Positions 55,352 to 64,000 of a DNA stretch of 64,000 nt are shown here, piece after piece (within the stretch, counting starts at the first letter, position 1; each line of letters opens with the position of its first letter). The DNA is from Burkholderia dolosa (lineage in GTDB: Bacteria > Pseudomonadota > Gammaproteobacteria > Burkholderiales > Burkholderiaceae): NCBI RefSeq assembly GCF_902499135.1, contig NZ_CABVPR010000019.1, positions 25,594-89,593 on the forward strand, given 5' to 3'. Position numbers and translations under genes: made by a program. The notes beneath the pieces are model-generated. The model did not search any database. It saw nothing but the letters and a program-made list of their open reading frames with translations, and had not been told where the DNA came from.

Positions 55352-56875
55352 TCACATACCTTCGCGCGCGCCGGCCGCGGGCGCCGCCGGCACCGCATCG
55401 AGCACGCGGGCGAGGAACGCGTCGTGATTCCACGCGGATTCCGGCCGCGACAGCCCGAGCCGCACGACCACCAGCTCGCGGCTCGGTATCACGCTGACGA
55501 ACTGGCCTTCGTGGCCGACCGCATGAAACGCATCGGCCGGCAGTGCGCGTGCGTGCGGATCGCGATCGTCGAACGGCGCCGGCACCTTGACCCACAGATG
55601 CGCGCCGAATTCGCCGCGCGGCGCTTCGGGCGTCGCGCGCGTCAGATAGCGCACCCAGCCTTCCGGCAGCAGCCGCTGCCCGTTCCATACGCCGTCCTGC
55701 AGCAGAAGCTGCCCGAAGCGCGCCCAATCGCGCGCGCTCGCATACATGAACGATGCGCTGCCGAGCGTACCCGATGCATCGGGCTCGAACACCGCGCTGC
55801 GCATCTCGAGCGGCGCGAACAGCGCGCGGCGCGGAAACGCCAGATAGTCGGCTTCGCTGCCGCCCATCGCTTCGCGCATCACGCGCGCGACGATCGCGCT
55901 CGTGCCGCTCGAATACGACCACAGCGTGCCGGGCGCCGCCACGAGCGGCTTCGCCGACGCGAACCGCGCGGTATCGGGCTGCGTGAACAGCATCACGGTG
56001 ACGTCCGACAGCGGGTCGTCGTAGTCCTCGTTGAATTGCAGGCCGCTCGTCATGCGCAGCAGCTCGTCGAGCGTGATCGCCGCACGGCGGTCGCCGGTGC
56101 CGCGCCATTCGGGCAGCAGCGACGACGCGTCGGGCGACAGCTTGTGCTGCGCGACGAGCACGCCGGCGAGCGCGGCCGTCACGGTCTTCGTCATCGACCA
56201 GCCCGGCAGCGGCGTGTCGGCCGTGAAGCCGCTCGCATAGCGTTCGGCGATCACCCGACCGCGCCACATCACGACGACGGCGCGCGTGCGTCGCGGCCGC
56301 GCGGGGTCGGGCTCGTCGAATGCACGGTCGAGTGCGGTTTGCAATTTGCGTGCGTCGATGTCGGCGGGCGGTGCAGCGGGCGGATCGGCCGGCGGACGAG
56401 CCGGAGACCGGGCCGGCGGATCGGTCGGCGAAACGGCCGGCGGATCGGCCGGTGAAGGAGCCGGAGACCCGGCCGGCGAATCGGTCGGCGAAACGGCCGG
56501 TGAAGCGGGGAACGGCGGCAGCGCGGCCGGCAGCACGCCGTCTGTCGGCGCGAGCGCCAGCGTGCAGCCGAGGCCGGGCCGGAAGTCGGCTTCGCGTCGC
56601 GCGAAGCCGGCGAAGGTGGCCACCGCGCGACGATGCTCGGGATCGATCGCCGGACGCACCAGGTTCAGCAGCGGATGCACGCCGGCCATGATGTCGACGT
56701 CGATGACCGACGCCGGCGGCCGCCGCGACACGAACACGCCGGAACACAGCGCCTTCGCCGCATAGCCGGTGGCGATCGGCGCGAGCCGCGACAGCATGTA
56801 GCCGGCGTATCCGATCGCGCCGACGAGCGCGACTGCTACGCCGTAGCGGATCAACGGTCTGAGCGGGAGCGTCAT
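55352..56875 (-). CDS. Serine hydrolase of the beta-lactamase/penicillin-binding-like class C fold
   Basis: 507 aa from 56875. A membrane helix near the N-terminus (LIRYGVAVALVGAIGYAGYML) and a Pro/Ser-rich linker (residues about 125-180, repeats of SPAD, SPTD, DPPA) lead to a catalytic domain. Active-site Ser in SMTK (S-x-x-K), then YSS and HEGQ (equivalent of KTG/HxG). Probable peptidoglycan-directed or esterase-like hydrolase at the cell surface; substrate not certain. Confidence 0.86.
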   Translation of the reverse strand: MTLPLRPLIRYGVAVALVGAIGYAGYMLSRLAPIATGYAAKALCSGVFVSRRPPASVIDVDIMAGVHPLLNLVRPAIDPEHRRAVATFAGFARREADFRPGLGCTLALAPTDGVLPAALPPFPASPAVSPTDSPAGSPAPSPADPPAVSPTDPPARSPARPPADPPAAPPADIDARKLQTALDRAFDEPDPARPRRTRAVVVMWRGRVIAERYASGFTADTPLPGWSMTKTVTAALAGVLVAQHKLSPDASSLLPEWRGTGDRRAAITLDELLRMTSGLQFNEDYDDPLSDVTVMLFTQPDTARFASAKPLVAAPGTLWSYSSGTSAIVARVMREAMGGSEADYLAFPRRALFAPLEMRSAVFEPDASGTLGSASFMYASARDWARFGQLLLQDGVWNGQRLLPEGWVRYLTRATPEAPRGEFGAHLWVKVPAPFDDRDPHARALPADAFHAVGHEGQFVSVIPSRELVVVRLGLSRPESAWNHDAFLARVLDAVPAAPAAGAREGM

Positions 56876-57001
56876 GCGCGGGCATCCTGTGGCGTGCCGG
56901 TCGGCAACGATGCGGCAGTGTCGCAGGTTCGGGCGATGCGCTGCAATCGCGCCGGCGTGACGGGTGGCGGCCATCGATCGCGGTGTCGCGCTGTGGGCGC
57001 C

Positions 57002-57049
57002 GACACGGCGACACGCTGACACGCCGACACGGCGATACGGCGATCCGCG
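57002..57049 (+). repeat. Degenerate 8-bp tandem repeat (GACACGGC)
   Basis: Six successive 8-bp units related to GACACGGC between the serine hydrolase and the HIT gene. Copies differ by one or two bases. Confidence 0.65.
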
Positions 57050-57146
57050 CATCCCACGCACCCCCGCACGAGTTGAAATCGTGCGCGCCGTCGGCCGATA
57101 ATCGTCCGGCATCGATGTTCCCGCCCACCCGATACCGGAAAACCTC

Positions 57147-57566
57147 ATGCCCTACGACGACAACAACCCGTTCGCGAAGATCCTGCGCGGCGAACTGCCG
57201 TGCGTGAAAGTCGCGGAAGACGACGCGACGATCGCGATCATGGATCTGATGCCGCAGGCCGACGGCCACGTGCTCGTGATTCCGAAGGAGCCGGCCGCGC
57301 AGATCTTCGAGCTGTCCGGCGATGCCGCTGCCGCCGCGATCCGCATGACGCAGCGCGTCGCCGCGGCCGTGCGCTCGGCGCTGGAGCCGGACGGCCTGTT
57401 CATCGGCCAGTTCAACGGCGCGGCCGCCGGGCAGACGGTCGCGCACGTGCACTTCCACGTGATCCCGCGCTGGGAGGGCGTCGAGCTGCGGATGCATGCG
57501 CGCGACGTGGCCGATGCGGCGACGCTCGAATCGGTCGCGCAGCGCATTCGCGCTCGTTTCGTCTGA
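57147..57566 (+). CDS. HIT family nucleotide hydrolase-like protein
   Basis: 139 aa. The histidine-triad motif HVHFHVIPR ends the core domain, with NPFAKILRGELPCVKV and GHVLVIPKEP in the expected order. HIT proteins hydrolyse dinucleoside polyphosphates or adenylylated molecules. Standalone, cytosolic. Confidence 0.9.
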   Translation: MPYDDNNPFAKILRGELPCVKVAEDDATIAIMDLMPQADGHVLVIPKEPAAQIFELSGDAAAAAIRMTQRVAAAVRSALEPDGLFIGQFNGAAAGQTVAHVHFHVIPRWEGVELRMHARDVADAATLESVAQRIRARFV

Positions 57567-57857
57567 TCGTCCGATGTGATGCGAACGGCGCGCGCGGCAT
57601 GACGCGCGCCAGCGCAACGGCGGCGGCCGCCGCCGCTGCACAGTGCCGTCGAAACCGGCCGTTTCACCGTTCACGTCGCGTAACACGTGTAACGGCCGCC
57701 GAAACGCGCGGCGCAAAACGCGGCGCTAGACTCCGCACATTGCTTCATCGAGCGACAGGAAAGGGCGGACGCCTCTGCCTCTTCGTGCCGGCCGCCGCGA
57801 TCTTCGGCGGCGCGGCCTTCGCAAGGTGCCCTGGTCTTTCGCGCCGCAAATCGACCC

Positions 57858-58025
57858 ATGTCCAGACTTCTCGTCACGTTCGCGCTGATCGGCGGCCTGT
57901 CCGGCTGCTACGTCGCACCGCCTTACGGCTATTACGCGCCCGCGCCGGTCTATTACGGCTATGCGCCCGCGTATTACGCGCCGCCGGTCAGCGTCGGAAT
58001 CGGCGGCCACTTCCACATCCGCTGA
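57858..58025 (+). CDS. Tyr-rich small lipoprotein
   Basis: 55 aa. A lipoprotein signal (LLVTFALIGGLSGC) is followed by a Tyr/Pro-rich mature chain (YVAPPYGYYAPAPVYY, YAPAYYAPP). Clear signal peptide and lipobox support it, although no strong ribosome site is seen. Function unknown. Confidence 0.6.
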   Translation: MSRLLVTFALIGGLSGCYVAPPYGYYAPAPVYYGYAPAYYAPPVSVGIGGHFHIR

Positions 58026-58113
58026 TCCGGCCGCCGTCGAATCGCGTCCGTCGGCCGCGCGTTGCCACCTGCGTTCCTATACTTCACGGGAAAACGCATC
58101 CGGTGAGGCAGCC

Positions 58114-58773
58114 ATGTCCATCGCGCCCAAGGTCGCGGTCCTGTCGATCGTCTCGACGCTCGTCTATCTCGCGCTTGCCGTGCTCGGCAGCGGCGGATTC
58201 GCCGCGTTTTTCTCGCATCCGCCGCTGACCGTCGTCGCGCTCGCGACGCTCGCGATGGCGGTCGTCGCGTTGTTCACCGAAGGCAATCTGAGCGCCGGCG
58301 AGCGCGAGGACCGCGGCAACCGCTGGGTGCTCGCCGCGTTCGCGGTGCTCGGCTTCCTGCTCGCGTATCTGCCGGCGCTGACCGACCGCGTCGATGTCGG
58401 CACGTTCGGCGGCGACAGGGTGCGATGGCTCGGCGTCGCGCTGTACGTGGCCGGCGGCGCGCTGCGCATCTGGCCGGTGTTCGTGCTCGGCCGCCGCTTC
58501 AGCGGGCTCGTTGCGATCCAGCCGGGACACACGCTCGTCACCGACGGCATCTATCGCCGCGTCCGCAATCCGAGCTATCTCGGGTTGATCGTCGGTTCGG
58601 TGGGCTGGGCGCTCGCGTTCCGGTCGATCGTCGGCGTGCTGCTGGTCGCGCTGATGCTCGTGCCGCTCATCGTGCGTATCCGCTCGGAGGAGGCGCTGCT
58701 GCGTGCGCAGTTCGGCGCCGAATACGACGCTTACTGCGCACGTAGCTGGCGGCTGCTTCCCGGCGTGTACTGA
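58114..58773 (+). CDS. Isoprenylcysteine carboxyl methyltransferase family protein
   Basis: 219 aa integral membrane protein with about five helices. The C-terminal RRVRNPSYLG and SEEALLRAQFGAEYDAYC are the ICMT/phospholipid methyltransferase signature. Bacterial relatives methylate small lipids or unknown acceptors. Ribosome site GGTGAGGCAGCC. Confidence 0.84.
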   Translation: MSIAPKVAVLSIVSTLVYLALAVLGSGGFAAFFSHPPLTVVALATLAMAVVALFTEGNLSAGEREDRGNRWVLAAFAVLGFLLAYLPALTDRVDVGTFGGDRVRWLGVALYVAGGALRIWPVFVLGRRFSGLVAIQPGHTLVTDGIYRRVRNPSYLGLIVGSVGWALAFRSIVGVLLVALMLVPLIVRIRSEEALLRAQFGAEYDAYCARSWRLLPGVY

Positions 58774-59151
58774 CCCCGCTCGTTGCGTGCAAGCCGCCGC
58801 TCGGCGACGCGCTGCGGCGACTGTGCCGATGTGTTGCCGCGTGTGTCGCGATCGCGCGATACCGGCCGCTGCCGATGCACGGTTCCGGAGCGGCCGGATT
58901 CGCGCGGGAGGCCGTGCCGACGCGGCTTTCCGGCCGTTCTCCCGGACCAGTTTCCGCATCGTTTTCCGTAAACAACTTGTTACCAGAATGTCGACGGCAA
59001 GGACGCGGGACCGGTGCTATTCTTCGCCGCAAGCTCATTGAAATGAATTGGTCCAGGATTCGGCACAATCCCCGAATCGGCATCGACCGATTCAGATCGC
59101 GATAGCGAGCGGACCTTCGATAACCAGATTGCGAACAAGGAAGATACGGGA
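58774..59151. other. Intergenic region before glycine-zipper gene
   Basis: About 380 bp with no supported gene. GC content drops near 59040-59110, consistent with a promoter for the next gene, but I saw no clear operator. Confidence 0.35.
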
Positions 59152-59586
59152 ATGTGGAAGAAAATCGCACCCGCTCTCGTCGTCGCCGCGGTGACCGGCG
59201 CGACTGCGCTGCCGGCACTGGCCGGTGACATGAACAATGCGCTCGGCGGCGCGCTCGGCGGGGTAGCCGGCGCAGCGGTCGGCGGTGCGCTCGGCGGCAG
59301 CACGGGCTCGGTGATCGGCGGGGCGATCGGCGGCGGGGCCGGCGGCGCGGTGACGTCGAACCGTCGCGAGCGTACCGGCGCGATCATCGGCGGCGCACTC
59401 GGCGGCGGCGCAGGCACTGCGGCCGGCAACGCGATGGGCGGCCGTACGGGCGGCCTGCTCGGTGCGGCGGTCGGCGGCGGCGCCGGCGCGGCGCTCGGCG
59501 GCAACCTGTCGCGCAACTCGTACGATCGCGGCGACCGCGGCTATCGCCACCGCAAGCATCGCCATCATCATCGCGACTGGGACTGA
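59152..59586 (+). CDS. Glycine zipper exported protein
   Basis: 144 aa with an N-terminal signal peptide (VVAAVTGATALPALAG). The mature part is dominated by GGALGG/GGAIGG glycine-zipper repeats, which pack as membrane or membrane-active helices, and ends in a His/Arg-rich tail (RKHRHHHRDWD). Probably an outer-membrane or surface-associated structural protein. Confidence 0.83.
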   Translation: MWKKIAPALVVAAVTGATALPALAGDMNNALGGALGGVAGAAVGGALGGSTGSVIGGAIGGGAGGAVTSNRRERTGAIIGGALGGGAGTAAGNAMGGRTGGLLGAAVGGGAGAALGGNLSRNSYDRGDRGYRHRKHRHHHRDWD

Positions 59587-60421
59587 TCGCCGCGTGCGCG
59601 GCACGGTGCGCGAGCCGCGCACCGGCGCGCATCGCGTCCGCACTTGACGCGACGGTCGGCCCGCCAGTCTGAGCCGGGCCGATATCGACATCCGTTCGGC
59701 AACGCCCACGCTTCTTTTCGGCTTCGGCCTTTCTCGCCGACGTTCGGCAGTCCAGCGACGCGCTCGGATGAGCCCGTATCTGTCTCCGGTCGTTTCTCTT
59801 TCCCCGATCGACACCGACTTGATCCGCGCTGCCGGATCGGCGTTCTGACGTCATCGGCGGACATCGCCGCGCGCGTTCGGCGATGTACGATCCGTTCGCT
59901 TCTTCGCTTCTTCGCTTCTTCGCTTCTTCGCTTCTTCGCTTCTTCGCTTCTTCGCTCCTCGTTTCCTTGCTTATCCACGTGTCGGCGATCCGCGCTCGAC
60001 TGAAACGAATCGCCGCACGAGATTCGATTGCCGCGCAGCCGCGTATCGGCTGTCGAGAGCCGCGCGCTCGCGCAGTGCGAAATCGAATGGAGCGCATCGC
60101 AACATTTAATTGGCCGATTGGAATCGGCTTCGCTATCGTCAACTGCCCGCGTACGGAACCGGACCGCGCCGCCGGGCGCGTATCGGTCGACGGCCGCATG
60201 TGTCGCCACTCGGTCCGCGCACGCAGCGAGGTCGACAGCGTCGAGCGGTGAACCGGATCGGTCCGCCGCGAAACCGGCCGATCGAACGAACGCCCGAGCA
60301 CGTTCGAGCTCCCCGTGACGACGACGTTCGCCGCAGCACGCGTACATCGCCCGCTCGCTCGCTCGCGCGTCGCGAATGCCGTTTGCGTCGGGTCAAGCCC
60401 AACTCATTGCCTGGATGCCTT
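59587..60421. other. Long intergenic region with 8-bp microsatellite
   Basis: About 835 bp. Apart from the tandem repeat at 59894-59956 I see no supportable gene; open frames here contain only repeat-derived residues such as EEAKKRRS. The region upstream of the ureidoglycine aminohydrolase may hold its promoter. Confidence 0.5.
59894..59956. repeat. Microsatellite (TCTTCGCT)x7 plus a partial unit
   Basis: Seven perfect 8-bp units from 59901 to 59956, preceded by a partial unit. In any frame it encodes repeating residues, so apparent ORFs over it are likely spurious. Confidence 0.95.
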
Positions 60422-61258
60422 ATGTCTGACAGAAAGTACTACGCGCCGCATGGCGGCCATCCGCCGCAGACCGATCTGCTGACCGATCGCGCGATGTTCA
60501 CCGAGGCGTACGCGGTCATTCCGAAGGGAGTGATGCGCGACATCGTCACGAGCTGGCTGCCGTTCTGGACGCACACGCGCCTGTGGGTGATCGCGCGCCC
60601 GTTGTCGGGTTTCGCCGAAACGTTCTCGCAGTACATCGTCGAAGTGAACCCGGGCGGCGGCAGCGACAAGCCCGAGCAGGACAAGAACGCGGAAGCCGTG
60701 CTGTTCGTCGTCGAAGGCGAAGCCGAGCTGACGCTGCAGGGCAGCAAGCATACGCTGACGCCGGGCGGCTACGCGTTCATTCCGCCGGGCGCCGACTGGA
60801 CGCTGCACAACGTCAGCGACGCGGCCGTGCGCTTCCACTGGATCCGCAAGCACTACCAGGCCGTCGACGGCATTCCGCTGCCCGAAGCGTTCGTGACCAA
60901 CGAGCAGGACATCGAGCCGATCCCGATGCCGGGCACCAACGGCGCATGGGTGACGACGCGCTTCGTCGACATGAGCGACATGCGCCACGACATGCACGTG
61001 AACATCGTGACGTTCGAGCCCGGCGGCGTGATTCCGTTTGCCGAGACGCACGTGATGGAACACGGGCTGTACGTGCTCGAAGGCAAGGCCGTCTATCGGC
61101 TGAACCAGGACTGGGTCGAGGTGGAAGCCGGCGACTTCATGTGGCTGCGCGCGTTCTGCCCGCAGGCGTGCTACTCGGGCGGCCCTGGCCGCTTCCGTTA
61201 TCTGCTGTACAAGGACGTGAACCGTCACATGAACCTGACGCTGAACCCGGCACGCTGA
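60422..61258 (+). CDS. allE: (S)-ureidoglycine aminohydrolase
   Basis: 278 aa. Bicupin protein with N-terminal MSDRKYYAPHGGHPPQTDLL and two cupin motifs (LFVVEGEAELTLQGSKHTLTPGGYAFIPPGADW; HGLYVLEGKAVYRLNQDWVEVEAGDF), matching AllE/YlbA. It hydrolyses (S)-ureidoglycine to (S)-ureidoglycolate and ammonia in allantoin breakdown. No allantoin or purine gene is adjacent. Confidence 0.92.
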   Translation: MSDRKYYAPHGGHPPQTDLLTDRAMFTEAYAVIPKGVMRDIVTSWLPFWTHTRLWVIARPLSGFAETFSQYIVEVNPGGGSDKPEQDKNAEAVLFVVEGEAELTLQGSKHTLTPGGYAFIPPGADWTLHNVSDAAVRFHWIRKHYQAVDGIPLPEAFVTNEQDIEPIPMPGTNGAWVTTRFVDMSDMRHDMHVNIVTFEPGGVIPFAETHVMEHGLYVLEGKAVYRLNQDWVEVEAGDFMWLRAFCPQACYSGGPGRFRYLLYKDVNRHMNLTLNPAR

Positions 61259-61279
61259 GCGCCGGGCAGTCGGCTACCG

Positions 61280-61310
61280 AAAACCGCCGGTCGTTGCCGG
61301 CGGTTTTTTT
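61280..61310 (+). terminator. Intrinsic terminator after allE
   Basis: AAAACCGCCGG and CCGGCGGTTTT form an 11-bp stem around a six-base loop, followed by further T. It lies between convergent allE and the APH(6)-like gene, and by symmetry may serve both strands. Confidence 0.9.
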
Positions 61311-61351
61311 CGTCTTGTCGTTCGTTGAAGCGTGCGACGCGATGCGCGTCG

Positions 61352-62146
61352 TTACAGGCCGAGCGCGTGCGCGGCCAATGCGGCGACCTGCATGCGCGTG
61401 TCGGGCGGCAGATCGTCTTCGATCAGCCACACCGCCGACAGGCCCGACCATGCGACGATCCAGCGCAGCAGCGTGTGCCGGTCGAGCTTCGCCGCATCGG
61501 CGACGACGTCGACGCGTCGCTCGAACCGCGCAGGATCGACTGCGATGTCGTGCGTCGGATTGCAGAACAGGTTCGCGTAGTCGAATGCGCGTGCGCCGCG
61601 CAGACCTTTCGGATCGATCGCACGCCAGCCGCGGTCGCCGAAATAGAGAACGTTGCCGTGATGGATGTCGCCGTGCAGCACGACTTCATCGACGAGCGGC
61701 CCGGCCAGCAGTTGCCGTGCGATCGCGGCTGCGTGCGCCAGCATGCGGTCCTTCGACGCGTACGACAGCAGCGCGCCGAACCAGTCGCGCAGCGGCACGA
61801 GCGCAGGCGGCGCCGGCGCGCGATACGCATGCAGTCGCGCGACGACGTCGCACGCGATTCGCAGCGCATCGTCATCGTGGCCCGATGCGGAATAGTCGGC
61901 GAGCGTCGGCGCCGGCTGCGCGCGTTCGAGCAGGATCGCATCGCTGTCGTGCAGCCAGACCTGTGCGGCGCCATGCCCGTTCCACCACGTCATCAGCGCG
62001 TTGCCGCGACGCTCTTCGTCGCACGTCGCGATCTTCAGCATCGCGGGCCGCGCGTGCCAGACGACGGGCAATACGCCGCCGCTCGCGGTCAGGATCGGAC
62101 CGCCGTCGGGCACGAGGTTCCACAGGCGGATGTGTGTGTCGAACAT
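61352..62146 (-). CDS. APH(6)-type streptomycin/hydroxyurea phosphotransferase-like kinase
   Basis: 264 aa. Protein-kinase-like fold with the Brenner motif in VLHGDIHHGNVLYFG (catalytic Asp) and the metal-binding AIDPKGLRGARAFDYAN, as in APH(6)/StrB. The family phosphorylates streptomycin or small hydroxyl compounds; chromosomal members often have an unknown physiological substrate. Confidence 0.85.
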   Translation of the reverse strand: MFDTHIRLWNLVPDGGPILTASGGVLPVVWHARPAMLKIATCDEERRGNALMTWWNGHGAAQVWLHDSDAILLERAQPAPTLADYSASGHDDDALRIACDVVARLHAYRAPAPPALVPLRDWFGALLSYASKDRMLAHAAAIARQLLAGPLVDEVVLHGDIHHGNVLYFGDRGWRAIDPKGLRGARAFDYANLFCNPTHDIAVDPARFERRVDVVADAAKLDRHTLLRWIVAWSGLSAVWLIEDDLPPDTRMQVAALAAHALGL

Positions 62147-62361
62147 GCGGAGATGGTACAGGGATCGGCGCGCCCGCAGGCGGGACGTCGCCGGCTATCC
62201 GGTCATCGCGGCCGATCGATACGGTTGCGGGCGAATCGGAGCGGACGGCTTGGTCTCCTGAACCGGCGGGATCGCGCCGAACGAGCCGAATCACCGCGCC
62301 GGCGTCGGGAAGATCCGCGATCCCGCCGGCCATGCGCGACGCGCCCGCAGCTGCACCTCCA

Positions 62362-63183
62362 CTATGCCGGCACCATGACCGGCGCCGAACCGTCACCGGT
62401 GTCCACCATCTTCACCGCGAATTCGTAGCAGCGCGCGATATGGCCGGGCGTCATCACGTCGCGCGGCGCGCCGTGCGCGAAGATCGTGCCGTCCGCGAGC
62501 ATCGCGATCGTGTCCGCGTACCGCGCCGCGAGGTTCGGGTCGTGGACGATCGCGAGCACGCCGATCTGCCATTCGCGTGCGATCGAGCGCACCGTGTCGA
62601 GCAGCCGATGCTGATGCGCGAGATCGAGCGCGGCGGTCGGTTCGTCGAGCAGCAAGTAACGCGCACTGCGCGCGGTGCCTTCATCGTCCGGCCACAGCTG
62701 CGCGAGCACGCGCGCGAACTGCACGCGCGCGAGTTCGCCGCCGGACAGCGTCGTGACGTCGCGGCCCACCAGCGCGGCGGCACGCGCGCGCTCGAGTGCG
62801 CGCCACGCGATGTCGCGATCGCGATGCGACGCCGTATCGCCGCGCCGCCGATGCGGATAGCGGCCGAGCAGGACGATTTCGTCGACACTGAACGGAAAGG
62901 CCGGCTGCGCGGCCTGCGGCAGCACGGCGCGCAGGCATGCGAGCCGCCGCGCATCGATGTGCGCGAGCGGTTCGCCGTTCAGCGTCACGTCGCCGCTCAC
63001 ACGCACGCCGCCGGGCGCCGAACGGCCGGTCAATTCGCCGGCAAACGCCTTCAGCAGCGTGCTCTTGCCCGCACCGTTGCGGCCGAGCAAGGCAGTCACG
63101 CGCCCCGGTTCGATCGACAGCGACAGATTGCGGAGAACGACGGTGTGCCGGCGCGCGACGTCGAGATGGTGGGCAGTGAGCAT
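62362..63183 (-). CDS. hmuV: Heme ABC transporter ATP-binding protein
   Basis: 273 aa. Walker [15 protein letters not shown] (residues about 34-47), ABC signature [14 protein letters not shown], Walker [12 protein letters not shown]. Belongs to the FecE/HmuV iron-chelate/heme group; follows hmuU at a spacing of 18 bp. It energises heme import across the inner membrane. Confidence 0.9.
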   Translation of the reverse strand: MLTAHHLDVARRHTVVLRNLSLSIEPGRVTALLGRNGAGKSTLLKAFAGELTGRSAPGGVRVSGDVTLNGEPLAHIDARRLACLRAVLPQAAQPAFPFSVDEIVLLGRYPHRRRGDTASHRDRDIAWRALERARAAALVGRDVTTLSGGELARVQFARVLAQLWPDDEGTARSARYLLLDEPTAALDLAHQHRLLDTVRSIAREWQIGVLAIVHDPNLAARYADTIAMLADGTIFAHGAPRDVMTPGHIARCYEFAVKMVDTGDGSAPVMVPA

Positions 63184-63201
63184 GATGGTCGTGACGAATC
63201 G

Positions 63202-64000
63202 TTATCCGCCGACGGCGGCGCGGCTCTTCCACAGCAGTGCGAGAAAGAACGGCGCGCCGAGCAGCGCGGTCAGCACGCCGAGCGGAATGTCGGCGGGTGC
63301 CGCCACGGTGCGGGCGGCGAGATCGGCGCTCAGCGTCAGCAGCGCGCCGAGCAGCGCCGCGCCGGGCAGCACGACGCGCTGGTCGGGGCCGCATGCGAGG
63401 CGCACGCAGTGCGGCGCGACGAGCCCGATGAAGCCGATGATGCCGGCGCACGACACGAGCGCGCCGACGGTCAGCGCGACGGCGACGAGCACGCGCCGCT
63501 TCAGTTGCTGCACGGGCACGCCGAGATGCAGCGCTTCGGTCTCGCCGAGTTGCAGCGCATTGAGCGCGTCGCGTTCCCGCGCGAGCACCAGACAGCCGAT
63601 CGCGACGCACGGCGCGACGGCCGCGAGCGCGGGCCACTGCGCGCCGCCGAGGCTGCCGAGGCTCCAGAACGTCAGCGAGCGCAGCTGCGCATCGTCGGCG
63701 ACGAACGTGAGCAGCCCGATCGCGGCGCCGGCCAGCGCGTTGATCGCGATGCCGGCCAGCAGCAGCAACGGCAGCGCGAGCCGGCCTCGCGATGCGGCGA
63801 GCCGGTAGACGAGCGCCGCGACCGCGAGCGCGCCCGCGAATGCGGCGACCGGCAGTGCGGCCGCGTGCAGGTGCGCGGCGAACAGCGCGGGGCCGAGCAC
63901 GATCGCGGTCGTCGCGCCGAGCGCTGCGCCGCTCGACACGCCGACGAGCCCCGGATCGGCGAGCGGATTGCGGAACAGCGCCTGCATCGCGGCGCCGGCC
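63202..64000 (-). CDS. hmuU: Heme ABC transporter permease (partial, 5' end outside window)
   Basis: The 3' 799 bp of a FecCD-type permease; the frame runs through the window end and the typical upstream helix before MQALFRNPLADPGLVGVSSG is missing. At least seven membrane helices are seen. Partners HmuV; the substrate-binding protein and receptor should lie upstream, outside the window. Confidence 0.9.
   Translation of the reverse strand, partial: AGAAMQALFRNPLADPGLVGVSSGAALGATTAIVLGPALFAAHLHAAALPVAAFAGALAVAALVYRLAASRGRLALPLLLLAGIAINALAGAAIGLLTFVADDAQLRSLTFWSLGSLGGAQWPALAAVAPCVAIGCLVLARERDALNALQLGETEALHLGVPVQQLKRRVLVAVALTVGALVSCAGIIGFIGLVAPHCVRLACGPDQRVVLPGAALLGALLTLSADLAARTVAAPADIPLGVLTALLGAPFFLALLWKSRAAVGG

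Noticed and set aside
59883-60301. Open frames on both strands across the TCTTCGCT repeat
   Set aside because: Residues are repeat-driven (SLLRFFAS or EEAKKRRS) with no ribosome site and poor codon bias outside the repeat.

Overview
The window is about 68% GC, densely coded and rich in Arg/Ala-type codon use. It looks like a Burkholderia chromosome, most likely of the B. cepacia complex and possibly a secondary replicon. Supporting genes are the prpR / prpB-prpC-acnD-prpF methylcitrate block, FabV enoyl reductase, cyanide-insensitive oxidase with a DUF2474 subunit, a persulfide dioxygenase-rhodanese fusion, hmuUV, and many divergent regulator/enzyme pairs. The species assignment is inference from gene content. 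I saw no rRNA, tRNA, insertion sequence, prophage or CRISPR.

Layout. 0-7 kb: a sigma-54 activator, two small Cys-containing exported proteins, and two H-NS-like genes that bracket a CoA-ligase/GNAT protein. Downstream of each H-NS-like gene lies a cluster of the same 17-bp motif; the two clusters are inverted relative to each other. 7-11 kb: IclR/FAH-hydrolase and VOC/CGNR divergent pairs. 11-20.3 kb: the propionate (2-methylcitrate) operon with its sigma-54 activator, promoter and likely enhancer, ending in an alpha-methylacyl-CoA racemase. 20.3-28.3 kb: PaaI thioesterase, a chemoreceptor with a flagellar sigma-28 promoter, an AGE-family epimerase, MgtC, a low-complexity membrane protein, a 51-aa protein followed by an 8-bp satellite, a GNAT, and a Tlde1-like (DUF2778) peptidoglycan toxin with a candidate membrane immunity protein. 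28.4-37 kb: copper ATPase with a MerR-type promoter, a DUF1254 lipoprotein and a giant AsmA-like DUF748 protein. 37-43 kb: cioAB-DUF2474, threonine aldolase, DUF1059, GT25 glycosyltransferase. 43-54 kb: persulfide dioxygenase, GST, MFS/LysR, HCCA isomerase, an ArsR-SRPBCC-SRPBCC operon, GNAT, a metallopeptidase-like protein, a TetR/SDR pair, FabV. 54-64 kb: GST, serine hydrolase, HIT protein, ICMT-like methyltransferase, glycine-zipper protein, ureidoglycine aminohydrolase, APH(6)-like kinase, and hmuV-hmuU (hmuU cut by the window end).

How the parts work together. The best understood module turns propionyl-CoA plus oxaloacetate into pyruvate and succinate, switched on by PrpR with sigma-54; the trailing racemase suggests methyl-branched acyl-CoA as one propionyl-CoA source. 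CIO has an FNR/ANR box in its upstream region. Several divergent pairs carry readable palindromic operators (CGNR/VOC, TetR/SDR, ArsR start codon). The most unusual signal is the inverted pair of GGTGAG-N6-CGGGA motif arrays tied to the two H-NS-like genes. I know of no described element that matches it.
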